The notes: a model not told the origin generated them from the letters alone. DNA of 43,746 nucleotides from CAYVIB01 sp964451365 (GCA_964451365.1 CAYVIB010000040.1:1-43746); one strand, 5' to 3'; counted from the first letter of the stretch, positions 1-7,814 are shown. Translations and numbers: made by a program.

Positions 1-246
1 GCTGATGAGTCTATCCCAAAAGAAATTGTTAAGCCATTAAAAATGGTCAGAAAGGAGAGGCAAAGTCCCGCGCACAAAGTTATTGATAATACTTATGACC
101 CTTCACTTGTTGAGCTTCAAAAAGAAGTTATGGAGGGGTGTTATTTATCACTAGGCAGTATTAGAAGAAACATCCAAACTCACCCTAAAGCAAAAGATGT
201 AGAACTGGACGATAGTTTGGATCGAAACAATGTTAAATACTTCTAA
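1..246 (+). CDS. Cassette protein, 5' end outside window (hypothetical)
   Basis: The frame is open from base 1 and ends at TAA 244-246, giving at least 81 residues. An internal ATG at 43 would give 67 residues, but the upstream codons stay open and read like protein, so I treat the gene as truncated by the window edge. The visible part is hydrophilic, rich in Lys, Asp and Glu, with no membrane segment or recognisable motif. It sits directly before the first attC-like site, as expected for a cassette ORF. Function unknown. Confidence 0.55.
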   Translation, partial: ADESIPKEIVKPLKMVRKERQSPAHKVIDNTYDPSLVELQKEVMEGCYLSLGSIRRNIQTHPKAKDVELDDSLDRNNVKYF

Positions 247-262
247 TCCGGTGCGGTAAAAA

Positions 263-334
263 TTTAACAAACGCATGTTTTCGTACTGGTTTTCCGCTGC
301 GCTCCAAACCAGCCGCAAATGCGGGCGTTTTAGA
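263..334 (+). repeat. attC-like site 1
   Basis: Starts with TTTAACAAACGC at 263 and ends with GCGTTTTAGA at 334, between the first and second cassette ORFs. The inner arms pair through ACTGGTTT and AAACCAGC around a loop containing CGCTGCGCTC, a loop motif also present in attC-like site 3. The right core departs from GTTRRRY, so this is a degenerate site. Confidence 0.6.
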
Positions 335-352
335 TTAAAAAAAGGAGATCAC

Positions 353-841
353 ATGCCATCTGCAAAAGAAAAATACGCTGTTTACTCGATACGTGGACTA
401 CCTGCAGGCGTGTGGGGCGAAAGTTACGCGGTCGTAACAGCTTTTGAGTCCGCTGAAAATGAATTCTCTTCTGAGTTTTTTGTAATAACGAAACGGCCAG
501 AGGAATCACTGAATTCTAGTGGCATTAAAATAGAAGTTAGCCCGCTTCCGGAAGAGCTTGGTAAAATTGACCTCGATTTTGCTTTGCAAGAGGGACTCCA
601 ACAGACTGATATATTATTGATGGAAATGTTAGAAGCAAGGGCTACTGAGCTGTCCCGGCCAGATCTAGCGTACTTGAAGTATGAGTTAATACCTATGAAC
701 TCGGGAAATCTTCTCAGCAATTGGATGCGAGGACAATTCAATTCTCAGCTAAGTGAAATTAAAAGTAAAACAAATTGTCCGTCGTTGTCACGTTACCTCG
801 GGCTTCTTTCGCAAGTTGGCATCATTACTCGGTATGGCTGA
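353..841 (+). CDS. Cassette protein, 162 aa, hypothetical
   Basis: ATG at 353 is chosen because AAAGGAG lies about 8 nt upstream; the frame is open further upstream, but that part runs through the attC palindrome. The product is a soluble, acidic protein of 162 residues without a signal peptide or membrane segment. The N-terminal part (about 8-70) reads like alternating beta strands, the rest like helices. I recognise no family. It lies between attC-like sites 1 and 2 and would be a single mobile cassette. Confidence 0.7.
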   Translation: MPSAKEKYAVYSIRGLPAGVWGESYAVVTAFESAENEFSSEFFVITKRPEESLNSSGIKIEVSPLPEELGKIDLDFALQEGLQQTDILLMEMLEARATELSRPDLAYLKYELIPMNSGNLLSNWMRGQFNSQLSEIKSKTNCPSLSRYLGLLSQVGIITRYG

Positions 842-848
842 AATGAAA

Positions 849-962
849 TCTAACAAGTTTGTGCAGTTGACGTTTTGGTCTACGTCCCGTTTTGGGGTGG
901 CTTCGCCATCATACCCCAAAACTACACTCCAACCAAAACGCAACTGACAAAAGCGTTAGTGC
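849..962 (+). repeat. attC-like site 2
   Basis: Left core ATCTAAC at 849-855 and right core around GCGTTAGTGC at 953-962, enclosing paired arms GTTGACGTTTTGG and CCAAAACGCAAC. The centre is a second hairpin, TTTTGGGGTGGC with its complement near CCCCAAAA, that is almost identical to the centre of attC-like site 7. Confidence 0.75.
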
Positions 963-997
963 TATGTTCGCAAAATTCAGAGAGTTTAGGAAAACCA

Positions 998-1687
998 ATG
1001 GCGAAGCTACCTGCTGAGGCATATTTGAAGTCTCCCGAGAAATCGGAACGAGTGCTTACTTTCGGAAAATCAGAAGAGCAGGAGCAGAGTGATTTGAAGA
1101 AAGGGATAGCAAGATTCGGTGGATTCTTTCGACAGCCGAGCTACTCGGAGGCGTATTTAAAGTCTGCAGAAATTCTATTGAATAATGCAACACAAAAAAA
1201 TGAACTAGATGAGCTCGGTCTTCCCATATTTTATCTGTCCAGGCACGCAATGGAACTGAAGATCAAAGACCTGCTGTCGTTTTCCTATGAAATTTGCGAC
1301 TTGAGGTCAAGGCTTAACCGGGGCGCAAAGGATGTCCCTACAGATAAACAGCGCGATCGACTGAGTACTAGTCACAACCTGAGAAGCCTATATGACGACC
1401 TGTGCAGAACTTTAGAGAATCTAAGTGTGGACCTTCCTGGAGCATCCTTTACGGCATTCATCGGTTTGGTCGAACGTTATGAGTCAAACCCAACTTGGTC
1501 TCGCTATGACAAGCACAAGGGGATATCTCACGTTGGTAATGAAGTCGCGGTCCCGATAGTAAAGATGGTAGAAGATCTGGGGCAGCTGTTTCGAACTATT
1601 GAGTTCGAGGCGGAAGGTGAAAATGAAACGCTAGAAACCGAACTGTACTACATTTTTTCAAATCTGAACTCGGACTTTGAAGGCTAG
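998..1687 (+). CDS. HEPN-like cassette protein, 229 aa
   Basis: ATG at 998 follows TTTAGGA with good spacing; an upstream TTG in frame at 875 lies inside the attC hairpin and is rejected. The soluble, mainly helical 229-residue product carries FYLSRHAMELKIKDLL (about residues 79-94) followed by SHNLRSLYDDL (about 125-135). This pairing of an RHA-x-ELxxK helix with a later H-(D/N)-L helix is typical of HEPN-fold proteins, many of which are RNases of toxin-antitoxin or abortive-infection systems. A compact Rx4-6H catalytic motif is not certain; RYDKHKGISH near residue 180 is the nearest candidate. No antitoxin partner is seen. The family call is by pattern only. Confidence 0.6.
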   Translation: MAKLPAEAYLKSPEKSERVLTFGKSEEQEQSDLKKGIARFGGFFRQPSYSEAYLKSAEILLNNATQKNELDELGLPIFYLSRHAMELKIKDLLSFSYEICDLRSRLNRGAKDVPTDKQRDRLSTSHNLRSLYDDLCRTLENLSVDLPGASFTAFIGLVERYESNPTWSRYDKHKGISHVGNEVAVPIVKMVEDLGQLFRTIEFEAEGENETLETELYYIFSNLNSDFEG

Positions 1688-1689
1688 TG

Positions 1690-1772
1690 CGCTAACAATC
1701 CAAGGCAGCGGGACATATTTTGCTTCGCTGCGCTCAAAACGCAAAATATGCCCCTGCTCGGGGGGGTTAGGC
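1690..1772 (+). repeat. attC-like site 3 (near-canonical)
   Basis: Left core GCTAACA at 1691 and right core GTTAGGC at 1766-1772, which fits GTTRRRY exactly. Arms GCAGCGGGACATATTTTGC and GCAAAATATGCCCCTGC pair with few mismatches around a loop containing CGCTGCGCTC. This is the clearest attC in the array. Confidence 0.88.
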
Positions 1773-1800
1773 ATTTTGGAGTCATCCCAACGGAAAAGTA

Positions 1801-2463
1801 ATGAAAATCGCTATTTTAGTTTTAATCCTTGGTGTCATTTTTGGTTTTATGGCACTGAAATACCATAAGCCGGTCTATTCAACGTACTTCTGCCCGGATG
1901 GAAACTCCCTAAATGAAGGGTTTGTTTATACGAATCCAGCTGGACAATTTGACCTAGAGTTTCCTTATCGCAAGCTTGAAGGTCCCTTTATAGCCAGAGA
2001 AAAATTGTCAGGGAGATCGATAAGCTATGCGGGCTTGTTCACTCACAAATATTGGGACAATGGAAAATTAATACAGTTTGAAGAACCTATATCTGATATG
2101 TCAGGACTTTTAAAATTTGAAGTTGGGACGCAGCACGAAATTCAGACGGTCAGATATAATCCGCAAGAACCTCAGCGAAAATGGAATATCACTTCAAGAT
2201 ACGATATTAAGAACTCGGAAAAATTAGAATTTGGTTGGTGTTCTTACTCCACTTTGAATATAGACATCAGCCATACAATCACTTATCCAGACGGAAAGAT
2301 TAAAACTAATAACGAAAAAATTAAATACATTCCAGAACTCATGCTTATGACGTTCTCGAACGCGCCTCCTCGTATAAATATCACAAAAATACGTAAAAAG
2401 AAGTCAAGCGAAGGAAAATGGCCGTTTACCTCCGATGCTCACTCATGGTTGGAGAGGCAATAA
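1801..2463 (+). CDS. Cassette protein with N-terminal membrane anchor, 220 aa, hypothetical
   Basis: ATG at 1801 follows AACGGAAAAGTA, a weak ribosome-binding site. Residues 3-19 are a single hydrophobic helix after Met-Lys, best read as an uncleaved anchor or signal peptide; the remaining ~200 residues are polar and rich in beta-type sequence, with two Cys (about residues 31 and 141). The topology suggests an anchored periplasmic domain. I recognise no family. Cassette arrays often carry such small envelope proteins. Flanked by attC-like sites 3 and 4. Confidence 0.7.
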   Translation: MKIAILVLILGVIFGFMALKYHKPVYSTYFCPDGNSLNEGFVYTNPAGQFDLEFPYRKLEGPFIAREKLSGRSISYAGLFTHKYWDNGKLIQFEEPISDMSGLLKFEVGTQHEIQTVRYNPQEPQRKWNITSRYDIKNSEKLEFGWCSYSTLNIDISHTITYPDGKIKTNNEKIKYIPELMLMTFSNAPPRINITKIRKKKSSEGKWPFTSDAHSWLERQ

Positions 2464-2471
2464 GCAGAGAT

Positions 2472-2567
2472 GCCTAACAAGCAAATCATATCGCAGCGCA
2501 AACGCTGCTGGGACCTCCGTTGCGGCACTTTGCGCCTCCACTACGGCCTCATATTTGAATGTTAAGC
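2472..2567 (+). repeat. attC-like site 4 (near-canonical)
   Basis: Left core GCCTAAC at 2472-2478 matches RYYYAAC, and right core GTTAAGC at 2561-2567 matches GTTRRRY. CAAATCATAT and ATATTTG pair in the outer stem, and a GCAGCG stem lies inside. The internal CCTCCACTAC resembles the loop of site 5. Confidence 0.85.
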
Positions 2568-2571
2568 AATT

Positions 2572-3000
2572 ATGAGTGATCATCACGTAACACCGAAAGG
2601 TCTGCTTATTCATGCGCAAGAATTTCTGGCGGCGGCCAAACTCATTTTGGAAAAGACAGAAGTGGTGTCGCTACCAGCTTATTTTCTTCTGGGCCGTTCA
2701 TTGGAGCTGTCTCTGAAGGCATATCTGTTAAGCTCAGGAGTTACAGTAAAAAATTTTCGTCAAAAAAAGTATGGTCATAACCTACATAATCTATTTCAGC
2801 TGGCGGTCGAGAAAGGTCTTATTGAGAAAATACCGCTAAGCCAAATCGAATCTGGAGTTATTCAACTCCTTTCTGTCGATTACATGGAGAAAAGACTAGA
2901 GTATGTGGAATCGGGGCAAATGTATTATTTGCCATATATCGATGTAACTTATAATGTTGCTGAAAAATTAGCCTATGAGTTGGGAAGCTTTTGTCAGTAG
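2572..3000 (+). CDS. HEPN-like cassette protein, 142 aa
   Basis: ATG at 2572 lies only 4 nt after the attC right core, so the cassette has almost no leader and no clear ribosome-binding site. The 142-residue helical, soluble protein contains YFLLGRSLELSLKAYLL (about residues 37-53) and GHNLHNLF (about 68-75). An R-S-x-E-L-x-L-K helix followed by a GH-x-L helix is a common HEPN signature. The LEYVESGQMYYLP stretch (about 106-118) also resembles small HEPN proteins that dock on nucleic acid or act as minor toxin/antitoxin components. No Rx4-6H motif is evident, so it may be non-catalytic. Function inferred only from fold pattern. Confidence 0.65.
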   Translation: MSDHHVTPKGLLIHAQEFLAAAKLILEKTEVVSLPAYFLLGRSLELSLKAYLLSSGVTVKNFRQKKYGHNLHNLFQLAVEKGLIEKIPLSQIESGVIQLLSVDYMEKRLEYVESGQMYYLPYIDVTYNVAEKLAYELGSFCQ

Positions 3001-3003
3001 CAT

Positions 3004-3087
3004 GCTTAACAAAGCCAGGCGCAGCGACGGCTTTTTCGTTGCTGCTTCGTCTCCACTACAAAGCCGCGCGTGATGGCGGCATACATG
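3004..3087 (+). repeat. attC-like site 5 (right core decayed)
   Basis: Left core GCTTAAC at 3004-3010 matches RYYYAAC. AAAGCC and GGCTTT with the AAAGCCGC stretch give the stem. The right core expected near 3080 reads GGCGGCATAC instead of GTTRRRY, so the site may be inactive and would then fuse two cassettes into one unit. Confidence 0.65.
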
Positions 3088-3099
3088 TAGAGAAAAGTC

Positions 3100-3606
3100 A
3101 TGCCATATCAGCTAAATGAATTTGAGATAGACGTAGACGGAGGCAATGAATTTGCGCTATCTATCGGAAAACTGATTTTGAATTTTGGGGCCGTTGAGTT
3201 AATAACGTATGAGCTAATTGAAATTCTTTCAAAAGATATTGTTCTTACTAAAGTGGCAAAAAAGATGATGCTTGGAAAGCGTCTTGATTTGCTCTCAATG
3301 TTGGTCCGCGAAAGAGATCTCGGTGAGCATATTCAGGAAAATCTCTATGATTCCATTAAAAAAGTTAAAAAATCATGTGAATTAAGAAATGTCATAGCTC
3401 ACAACCCATTTATTTATAGCATTAATCCTGATACAAATGAACAGGGTGCATTTTCCGGGATTCCAAATTTCAAGAAAAGCGAGAAAGATAAAAATATAGT
3501 GCTGTATAGCATTAATGAAATAAGAGAGGTTGTAAACGAAGTCAAGCTTCAAGCGGAAGCTATGAAAGAGCAATTAGATAATTTAAAAAATGTACCGAAT
3601 TGGTAA
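3100..3606 (+). CDS. HEPN-like cassette protein with RNVIAH motif, 168 aa
   Basis: ATG at 3100 follows TAGAGAAAAGTC, giving a moderate ribosome-binding site. The 168-residue product is soluble and helical. ELRNVIAH (about residues 97-104) contains R-x4-H, the catalytic motif of HEPN ribonucleases, preceded by a long helix (about 55-95) as in that fold. C-terminal residues 130-165 look like a coiled helix. HEPN proteins with this motif act as toxins in toxin-antitoxin, abortive-infection or CRISPR accessory systems. The neighbouring cassette at 2572 also looks like a HEPN protein, and the intervening attC is decayed. Whether they work together is unknown. Confidence 0.62.
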   Translation: MPYQLNEFEIDVDGGNEFALSIGKLILNFGAVELITYELIEILSKDIVLTKVAKKMMLGKRLDLLSMLVRERDLGEHIQENLYDSIKKVKKSCELRNVIAHNPFIYSINPDTNEQGAFSGIPNFKKSEKDKNIVLYSINEIREVVNEVKLQAEAMKEQLDNLKNVPNW

Positions 3607-3690
3607 AATTGACAGTTTTTTCATCAATCTTTGGCGTGCTTAATAGCACACATGGGTTCCTCCAAAACTGCAATTTTCCAAGACGTTAGT
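3604..3690 (+). repeat. attC-like site 6 (degenerate)
   Basis: AAAATTGACAGTTTT at 3605 pairs with AAAACTGCAATTTT at 3664, and a GTTAGTT core follows at 3684-3690. The left TAAC core is not recognisable. Its place between two cassette ORFs supports the call. Confidence 0.5.
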
Positions 3691-3724
3691 TGCAATCTAG
3701 CCGTCAACCAAGTTGGAGAAAAAT

Positions 3725-4288
3725 ATGGGTCTTCATGTACACAATTTAGGGAATCTGCCCAATACGGTTGATGGGAGAGATTATTTTATTTACGTTTTGA
3801 ATTATGGGTGGAAAGAGCCATTAACAGATACCTTAATCGCCAATTTTACAAATATGGCAAGAAAGGCATCTGAATCAAGATCTATGGTCATTGCCGGTAT
3901 AGAACCTATTCACTTTACGAACGAAGTATTTTCTTGGCATTCTATAAACGGCGAGGACGGTGAATCTGTACTGCCAGCGATTATGATTTCAACACTAACC
4001 CCATCGTATTTTCGTGAGAATAATCACGAAATGCGTAGAACTGATGAAATCGATGATAGATTACTCCTAATACCTTTAAAGTCTGTATGCGAAACTACTG
4101 ACGATGTAATTAATCTAATTAACTCCATCTTCAACGATATTAAGCAAAAAAAAGAGTTAACTGGCTTTGCTGTGACTAAGAGTATCAGGAAAGGTGGTGG
4201 CCGTAGATTTGCAGATGCAATTATTTTGGAGCCTAATTTTAGTGGTATTGGTATTAACCTTAAAAAGCTATTTAATTGGGGCAACTAA
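3725..4288 (+). CDS. Cassette protein, 187 aa, hypothetical
   Basis: ATG at 3725 is preceded by TTGGAG at about 8 nt; an upstream in-frame TTG at 3713 is less likely. The soluble protein of 187 residues has no signal peptide or membrane segment. Its N-terminal part (about 1-110) reads as mixed alpha/beta, with a basic KSIRKGGGRRF stretch near residue 160. I recognise no family. The stop codon overlaps the left core of the last attC-like site, a usual arrangement in cassettes. This is the last cassette of the array. Confidence 0.7.
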   Translation: MGLHVHNLGNLPNTVDGRDYFIYVLNYGWKEPLTDTLIANFTNMARKASESRSMVIAGIEPIHFTNEVFSWHSINGEDGESVLPAIMISTLTPSYFRENNHEMRRTDEIDDRLLLIPLKSVCETTDDVINLINSIFNDIKQKKELTGFAVTKSIRKGGGRRFADAIILEPNFSGIGINLKKLFNWGN

Positions 4289-4396
4289 CAATGCTGTCAT
4301 TGGGACATTTTTTGCTTCACTCCGTTTTGGGGTGGCTTCGCCACTTTACCCCAAAACTCCATTACACAAAAATGCCCCATACAGCGGCGTTATTTC
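4284..4396 (+). repeat. attC-like site 7, right end of the array
   Basis: Left core AACTAAC at 4284-4290 and right core GCGTTATTT ending near 4396. GGGACATTTTTTG pairs with AAAAATGCCCC. The centre repeats the TTTTGGGGTGGCTTCGCC hairpin of site 2 almost base for base. No further cassette ORF follows. Confidence 0.75.
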
Positions 4397-4592
4397 TGCG
4401 AACAAAGTGCCAGAAAAGGCAAGACGGGGGTCAAGTTATATTGACGGTCAAATACTCAGGCACCCACCATAAAAACCGAGAAATTCAGACATCCCATATT
4501 GGGGCCAGAGGCTTAGATATTCGCTACAAGAGTCGTCTTTACAATGGGTGTCCCGCCAAACCACTCAGCACATCAATTCAAGGGAAAATAAA

Positions 4593-5963
4593 ATGGCAAA
4601 CCTGCAATTACAATACAGCATCAATGCGTGGATCTTCTTGAACGAAGACGAACCACCCAAAACCAACTACAACAGCTCTGACAGTTGCTATCAATCGCTC
4701 ATTAAGTACAAAGTTTACAATAGCGCAGCTTTTCTTGGTATTGCCTTTTTTGAGGTGGTCCCCGCCGCCAAAGGTTGTACCATCAAAATCGGCAACTCAT
4801 CTCATCCGGGTGGTTTAAGCAACCAGGATTATTTGAATTTTGTGCTCCGCGATGCAAGGCAGGTCAATCCGAATATAAAATTCCTGGCTACAATGGTGTA
4901 TTCCGGCACTAACACCTTGGCAGCGATTTTTTCGGGCGGTGGAGATCCGCAAACACAGGCAACAGACTTTGCCAATAATCTGGTCACTTTTCTTAATAAT
5001 AACGGTATGAATGGCTTGGATATTGATTGGGAAGGTGATGTGTCCACTGACATGAGCCAGTCGCAGTTCAAAATCCTGTTTTCCACCATTCGTCAGGTAT
5101 TTGATCAGCAGCCGGTAAAATACTATTTATCGTTCACCCCCGCATGGCCCACTAATACGATTGATTATCCCACCGTCAATAGCGCATTCGATTTTGTCTC
5201 TCCTCAATTCTACGACGGCACACCGCTGTCAAGCTTTCTCGATGCCGGAATATCTCCGACCAGGATCGGCTACGGTGCACAGTTTGAGCCGGGAAATGCA
5301 GCCCCCAACGCTAGCGCCCAACAGGTTTGGAACACGGTTTCGAGTGGCTTTTCTTACCAGAGTACCTCGTATAATTATCGGGATGTTTTTGTCTGGCGGT
5401 TCAACTCTGGCAACTTCCAGTTTGAGCAGGCTCAGTTCATGATTCTTCATCAACTCGGTAACTCGTCGTCTCCCGGCAATACCTTTGACGATACGCCGAT
5501 TATCGGTGCGGCGGGCAATCCCAATATTACCCAAATGACGATCCGATCAGGCGATGTACTCAACGCGATTCAGGCCGTCAATACCGGAACAGGCCCATAC
5601 AACACCGGTACCCAGCCTCCCGGTACGGATAAGGGCGTATTTACACTGCTACAACACGGCGGAAATAGCGGAGAATCTCAAACGATCGATATTCCGCCCG
5701 GCGATCCGATTGTGTCGATTTCCGGCTACACCGGTGTGTGGTATGGCTGGCAATGTGTTTTACAACTCACGTTAACCGGAAAAAGCGGGACCACTTATGG
5801 CCCATTCGGCAGCATGGCCGGTTCAACCAGCCAAAGCCATTTCACTCAGTCTGCGCCAACCGGACAAAGCGTGGTTGCCTTCAGCGGGTCCACCGTAACG
5901 GTTCCGTTGGCAGACAATAGCCAGACAGCAATCATTGCGAGTCTGAATGCTGTCTTTGCCTAA
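4593..5963 (+). CDS. GH18 chitinase-like protein with C-terminal jacalin-like lectin domain, 456 aa
   Basis: ATG at 4593 follows CAAGGGAAAATAAA; the longer frame from 4548 lacks a ribosome-binding site. Residues ~1-310 form a GH18 barrel, which hydrolyses chitin or related N-acetylglucosamine glycans. The strand-4 motif NGLDIDWE ends in Glu147, the catalytic acid of DxxDxDxE; the first Asp of that motif is Asn140 here. VSPQFYD (about 206-212) matches the later barrel strand. Residues ~345-456 resemble a jacalin-type beta-prism lectin: HGGNSGES, then a GVWYG stretch and TYGPFGS. There is no N-terminal signal peptide, so export is unclear. The gene follows the cassette array but has normal length and its own leader. 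Binding rather than cleavage is possible because of the Asp-to-Asn change. Confidence 0.8.
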   Translation: MANLQLQYSINAWIFLNEDEPPKTNYNSSDSCYQSLIKYKVYNSAAFLGIAFFEVVPAAKGCTIKIGNSSHPGGLSNQDYLNFVLRDARQVNPNIKFLATMVYSGTNTLAAIFSGGGDPQTQATDFANNLVTFLNNNGMNGLDIDWEGDVSTDMSQSQFKILFSTIRQVFDQQPVKYYLSFTPAWPTNTIDYPTVNSAFDFVSPQFYDGTPLSSFLDAGISPTRIGYGAQFEPGNAAPNASAQQVWNTVSSGFSYQSTSYNYRDVFVWRFNSGNFQFEQAQFMILHQLGNSSSPGNTFDDTPIIGAAGNPNITQMTIRSGDVLNAIQAVNTGTGPYNTGTQPPGTDKGVFTLLQHGGNSGESQTIDIPPGDPIVSISGYTGVWYGWQCVLQLTLTGKSGTTYGPFGSMAGSTSQSHFTQSAPTGQSVVAFSGSTVTVPLADNSQTAIIASLNAVFA

Positions 5964-6033
5964 CCCTTGAGGCCTCCGAACTTGCGCGAAGCCACGCAGG
6001 CCGGTGAGCGGATGACGGGATCAGCTAATCAAG

Positions 6034-6084
6034 GATAACGGGTCAGCCAGGATAAGGGTTCGGAGCCCTTATGAGTCCGTTATC
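6034..6084. repeat. Nested palindrome downstream of the GH18 gene
   Basis: GATAACGG (6034-6041) pairs with CCGTTATC (6077-6084), and inside it ATAAGGG (6052-6058) pairs with CCCTTAT (6066-6072). There is no T-run, so it is not a classical terminator. A 25-codon open frame (6086-6163) follows but is unsupported. The stretch 5964-6236 holds nothing else I can name. Confidence 0.45.
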
Positions 6085-6236
6085 AATGGATCATTACCTC
6101 GCTAAAAAAGTAGAGCTGGAGTATGGGTTTCCGGATGAGGAGAATCACCGAAGGAAAGGTTAGAGACGTATTTAGCCGGAAATGTATCTTCGATCAGTAT
6201 TTTTTCCCTAACTCGAAATGCGGTAAATAATAGAAT

Positions 6237-6785
6237 ATGAAATTAAAATTCAGTTTAAATAACGACGAAATATGGGCTGCGTGTCTTGATATATATGCGG
6301 GAGCCATATTTCTCAATAAAGGAAGTGGTATTACATTTGTATACTTTGTATCCTGGGGATTTTTTTGGTTGGCAATTTTGGCATCCCTTGCCCTAGCTTA
6401 TGGTGATCAGTGTATTCTTTTCAAGCACCATGTGCCTGAACTACTTCTTGCCGGTGCTTTTTTGGCGTTCTATATTTTCAACAGGTACGCAGAAAACTTT
6501 AGCCTTGAAAACTTTAAGTCACTGACTAAAGGTAAGGAGGGGATCCATCAGCTTGAGTTAGAAGAAGAGACGATCTGCTTCGAAACACCAAGTGGCAAAC
6601 TCGAAATATCGTATACGGACATTGTCAGTCTTGTAGCAATCAATAAACACCTTTTAATCTATACCGCAATATGGAGTTGCTATATACCGCTAGAAAAATT
6701 CGAAAAACCATTGCTCAATCAAGTTGCGAATTTGTTACAAGAGAAAACATCGTTAATACTGGTTAACTGTATAGAAAATGAATAG
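6237..6785 (+). CDS. YcxB-like membrane protein, 182 aa
   Basis: ATG at 6237 has a weak leader (AAATAATAGAAT). The 182-residue protein has two membrane helices (about 32-55 and 67-82) followed by a cytoplasmic C-terminal domain. In that domain, about residues 105-157, a segment reading FETPSGKLEISYTDI, then an aromatic-rich strand with IPLEKF, matches the pattern of YcxB-like C-terminal domains, a family of unknown function. It is flanked by remnants rather than an operon, so context gives no role. Confidence 0.6.
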   Translation: MKLKFSLNNDEIWAACLDIYAGAIFLNKGSGITFVYFVSWGFFWLAILASLALAYGDQCILFKHHVPELLLAGAFLAFYIFNRYAENFSLENFKSLTKGKEGIHQLELEEETICFETPSGKLEISYTDIVSLVAINKHLLIYTAIWSCYIPLEKFEKPLLNQVANLLQEKTSLILVNCIENE

Positions 6786-6911
6786 GTACTGAAACCCTGC
6801 CAATCCGGCGGATATAAGAAGAAGGAAATTGCGGGTCAGTTTTGGCTTCATTATTCCTCGGTTAGCAAGATAATAAAAAACCCGAAAATTTACGATGATC
6901 CGACTACATGA
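6786..6911 (+). pseudogene. Remnant of a transposase-type C-terminal helix-turn-helix
   Basis: Directly after the YcxB-like stop, an open frame without a start codon encodes GGYKKKEIAGQFWLHYSSVS followed by KIIK, ending at TGA 6909-6911. The pattern GxYxxKEIxxxFxLHYSxVSKII is the DnaA-like/HTH tail found at the C-terminus of many IS200-like, REP-associated (RAYT) transposases. Nothing of the catalytic HUH domain is visible nearby, so this is a decayed fragment. Confidence 0.55.
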
Positions 6912-7814
6912 TATTCATATAGCATCCAGTTAACTAAGCCAATAAAGGATATCGATATCAAATGAAACTCTGCATACGATTAATCTGTTCGCACTAACTG
7001 CACCGATACAATGAAAACACCTGATTTGTCAAGGATGTGGATCAAGCCGGCTAATGACCGGTACCCCAGAAACAAACATTAATAAAGGGCGTTGGATGAC
7101 GCTCATGACTTTTTTTGTGGGGTGGGCGCCACCATGGCCTCTACCCGAATGCGCCGGTACCCAGTCCCATTGTTTCAGCTGTAATTGTTCGCTGGTAACT
7201 ATTAAAAAGACTGGATATATCGTAGCCCCGTTTTTCAGGCAGACTTTACACCTGACACGCCATCAGTCATCCCGAATCAATGCGCAGGGGGAGCTCAATC
7301 CTGGATCTAGCCCAAAAGTTGCCGTTTGTTCCTGGCTTGGCTTCAGCCGGTCAGTGCGGCAGGCCGAAAAAACTCTGTTCCTTATAGTCTTTCCTCCTTT
7401 TACCTCTCTTCCCTTAATCTCTCCTTTTTAATAAATGGAAAAAACTATTCAAATTTTTGCGCACTTAAAGAAATCCTACGTTTTTTTCTATCACAGGCCC
7501 GCTTGTTTACCCTATTATTTGACCGTTTCAGTGGCGAGCTGTTTGAGTCCGCCTTTGGAATATCTCGATAGGTAACTCACAAAATTATAAGAAGGTTTTG
7601 TTCGACATTGTATTCGCTGAACTATTTCAAACGGCAAGTTCGCGGTTGTTAGCTGCTTTTTCGGCGACCATGCCACTGGTGAAAACGGCGGTAATTCAGT
7701 AGCTGTTGCTTTGGCTGGCACGGATACCAGCCGTGCGCGGCATTGCGACATCCGCGGTTTGATATCGGCGAGTAAACGTATTCCTTAATATCATGTTTGA
7801 GAGGAACTAATACT
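6912..7814. other. Intergenic stretch upstream of the secreted glycoside hydrolase
   Basis: About 900 bases without a convincing gene. Frames of up to 125 codons occur on both strands but lack ribosome-binding sites and have unnatural residue composition. A promoter for the downstream gene is expected here, but I could not pick out convincing -35/-10 elements. Confidence 0.5.

Larger units (their letters stand above)
1..4396 (+). mobile_element. Integron gene-cassette array (3' part), seven cassettes, no integrase in window
   Basis: Seven short ORFs, all on the plus strand, each followed within a few bases of its stop by an imperfect palindrome of about 70-115 bp. Most palindromes start with a TAACA-type core and end with a GTTA-type core just before the next gene. 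This is the layout of integron cassettes with attC sites, in which the integrase inserts single genes at attI. The DNA is clearly more AT-rich than the regions to the right. The cassettes read left to right, so attI and intI, if present, should lie left of base 1; otherwise this is an attC cluster lacking an integrase. The last site ends near 4396, beside a GH18 gene that is not cassette-like. What is seen: core sites, spacing and orientation. What is inferred: mobility. Confidence 0.82.

Noticed and set aside
4400..4592. Riboswitch (for example a c-di-GMP type) in the GH18 leader
   Set aside because: I looked for the conserved tetraloop-receptor pattern and did not find it.
7054..7571. Plus-strand frames of 125 and 81 codons before the secreted glycoside hydrolase
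   Set aside because: No ribosome-binding site, overlapping each other in different frames, and composition unlike a folded protein.
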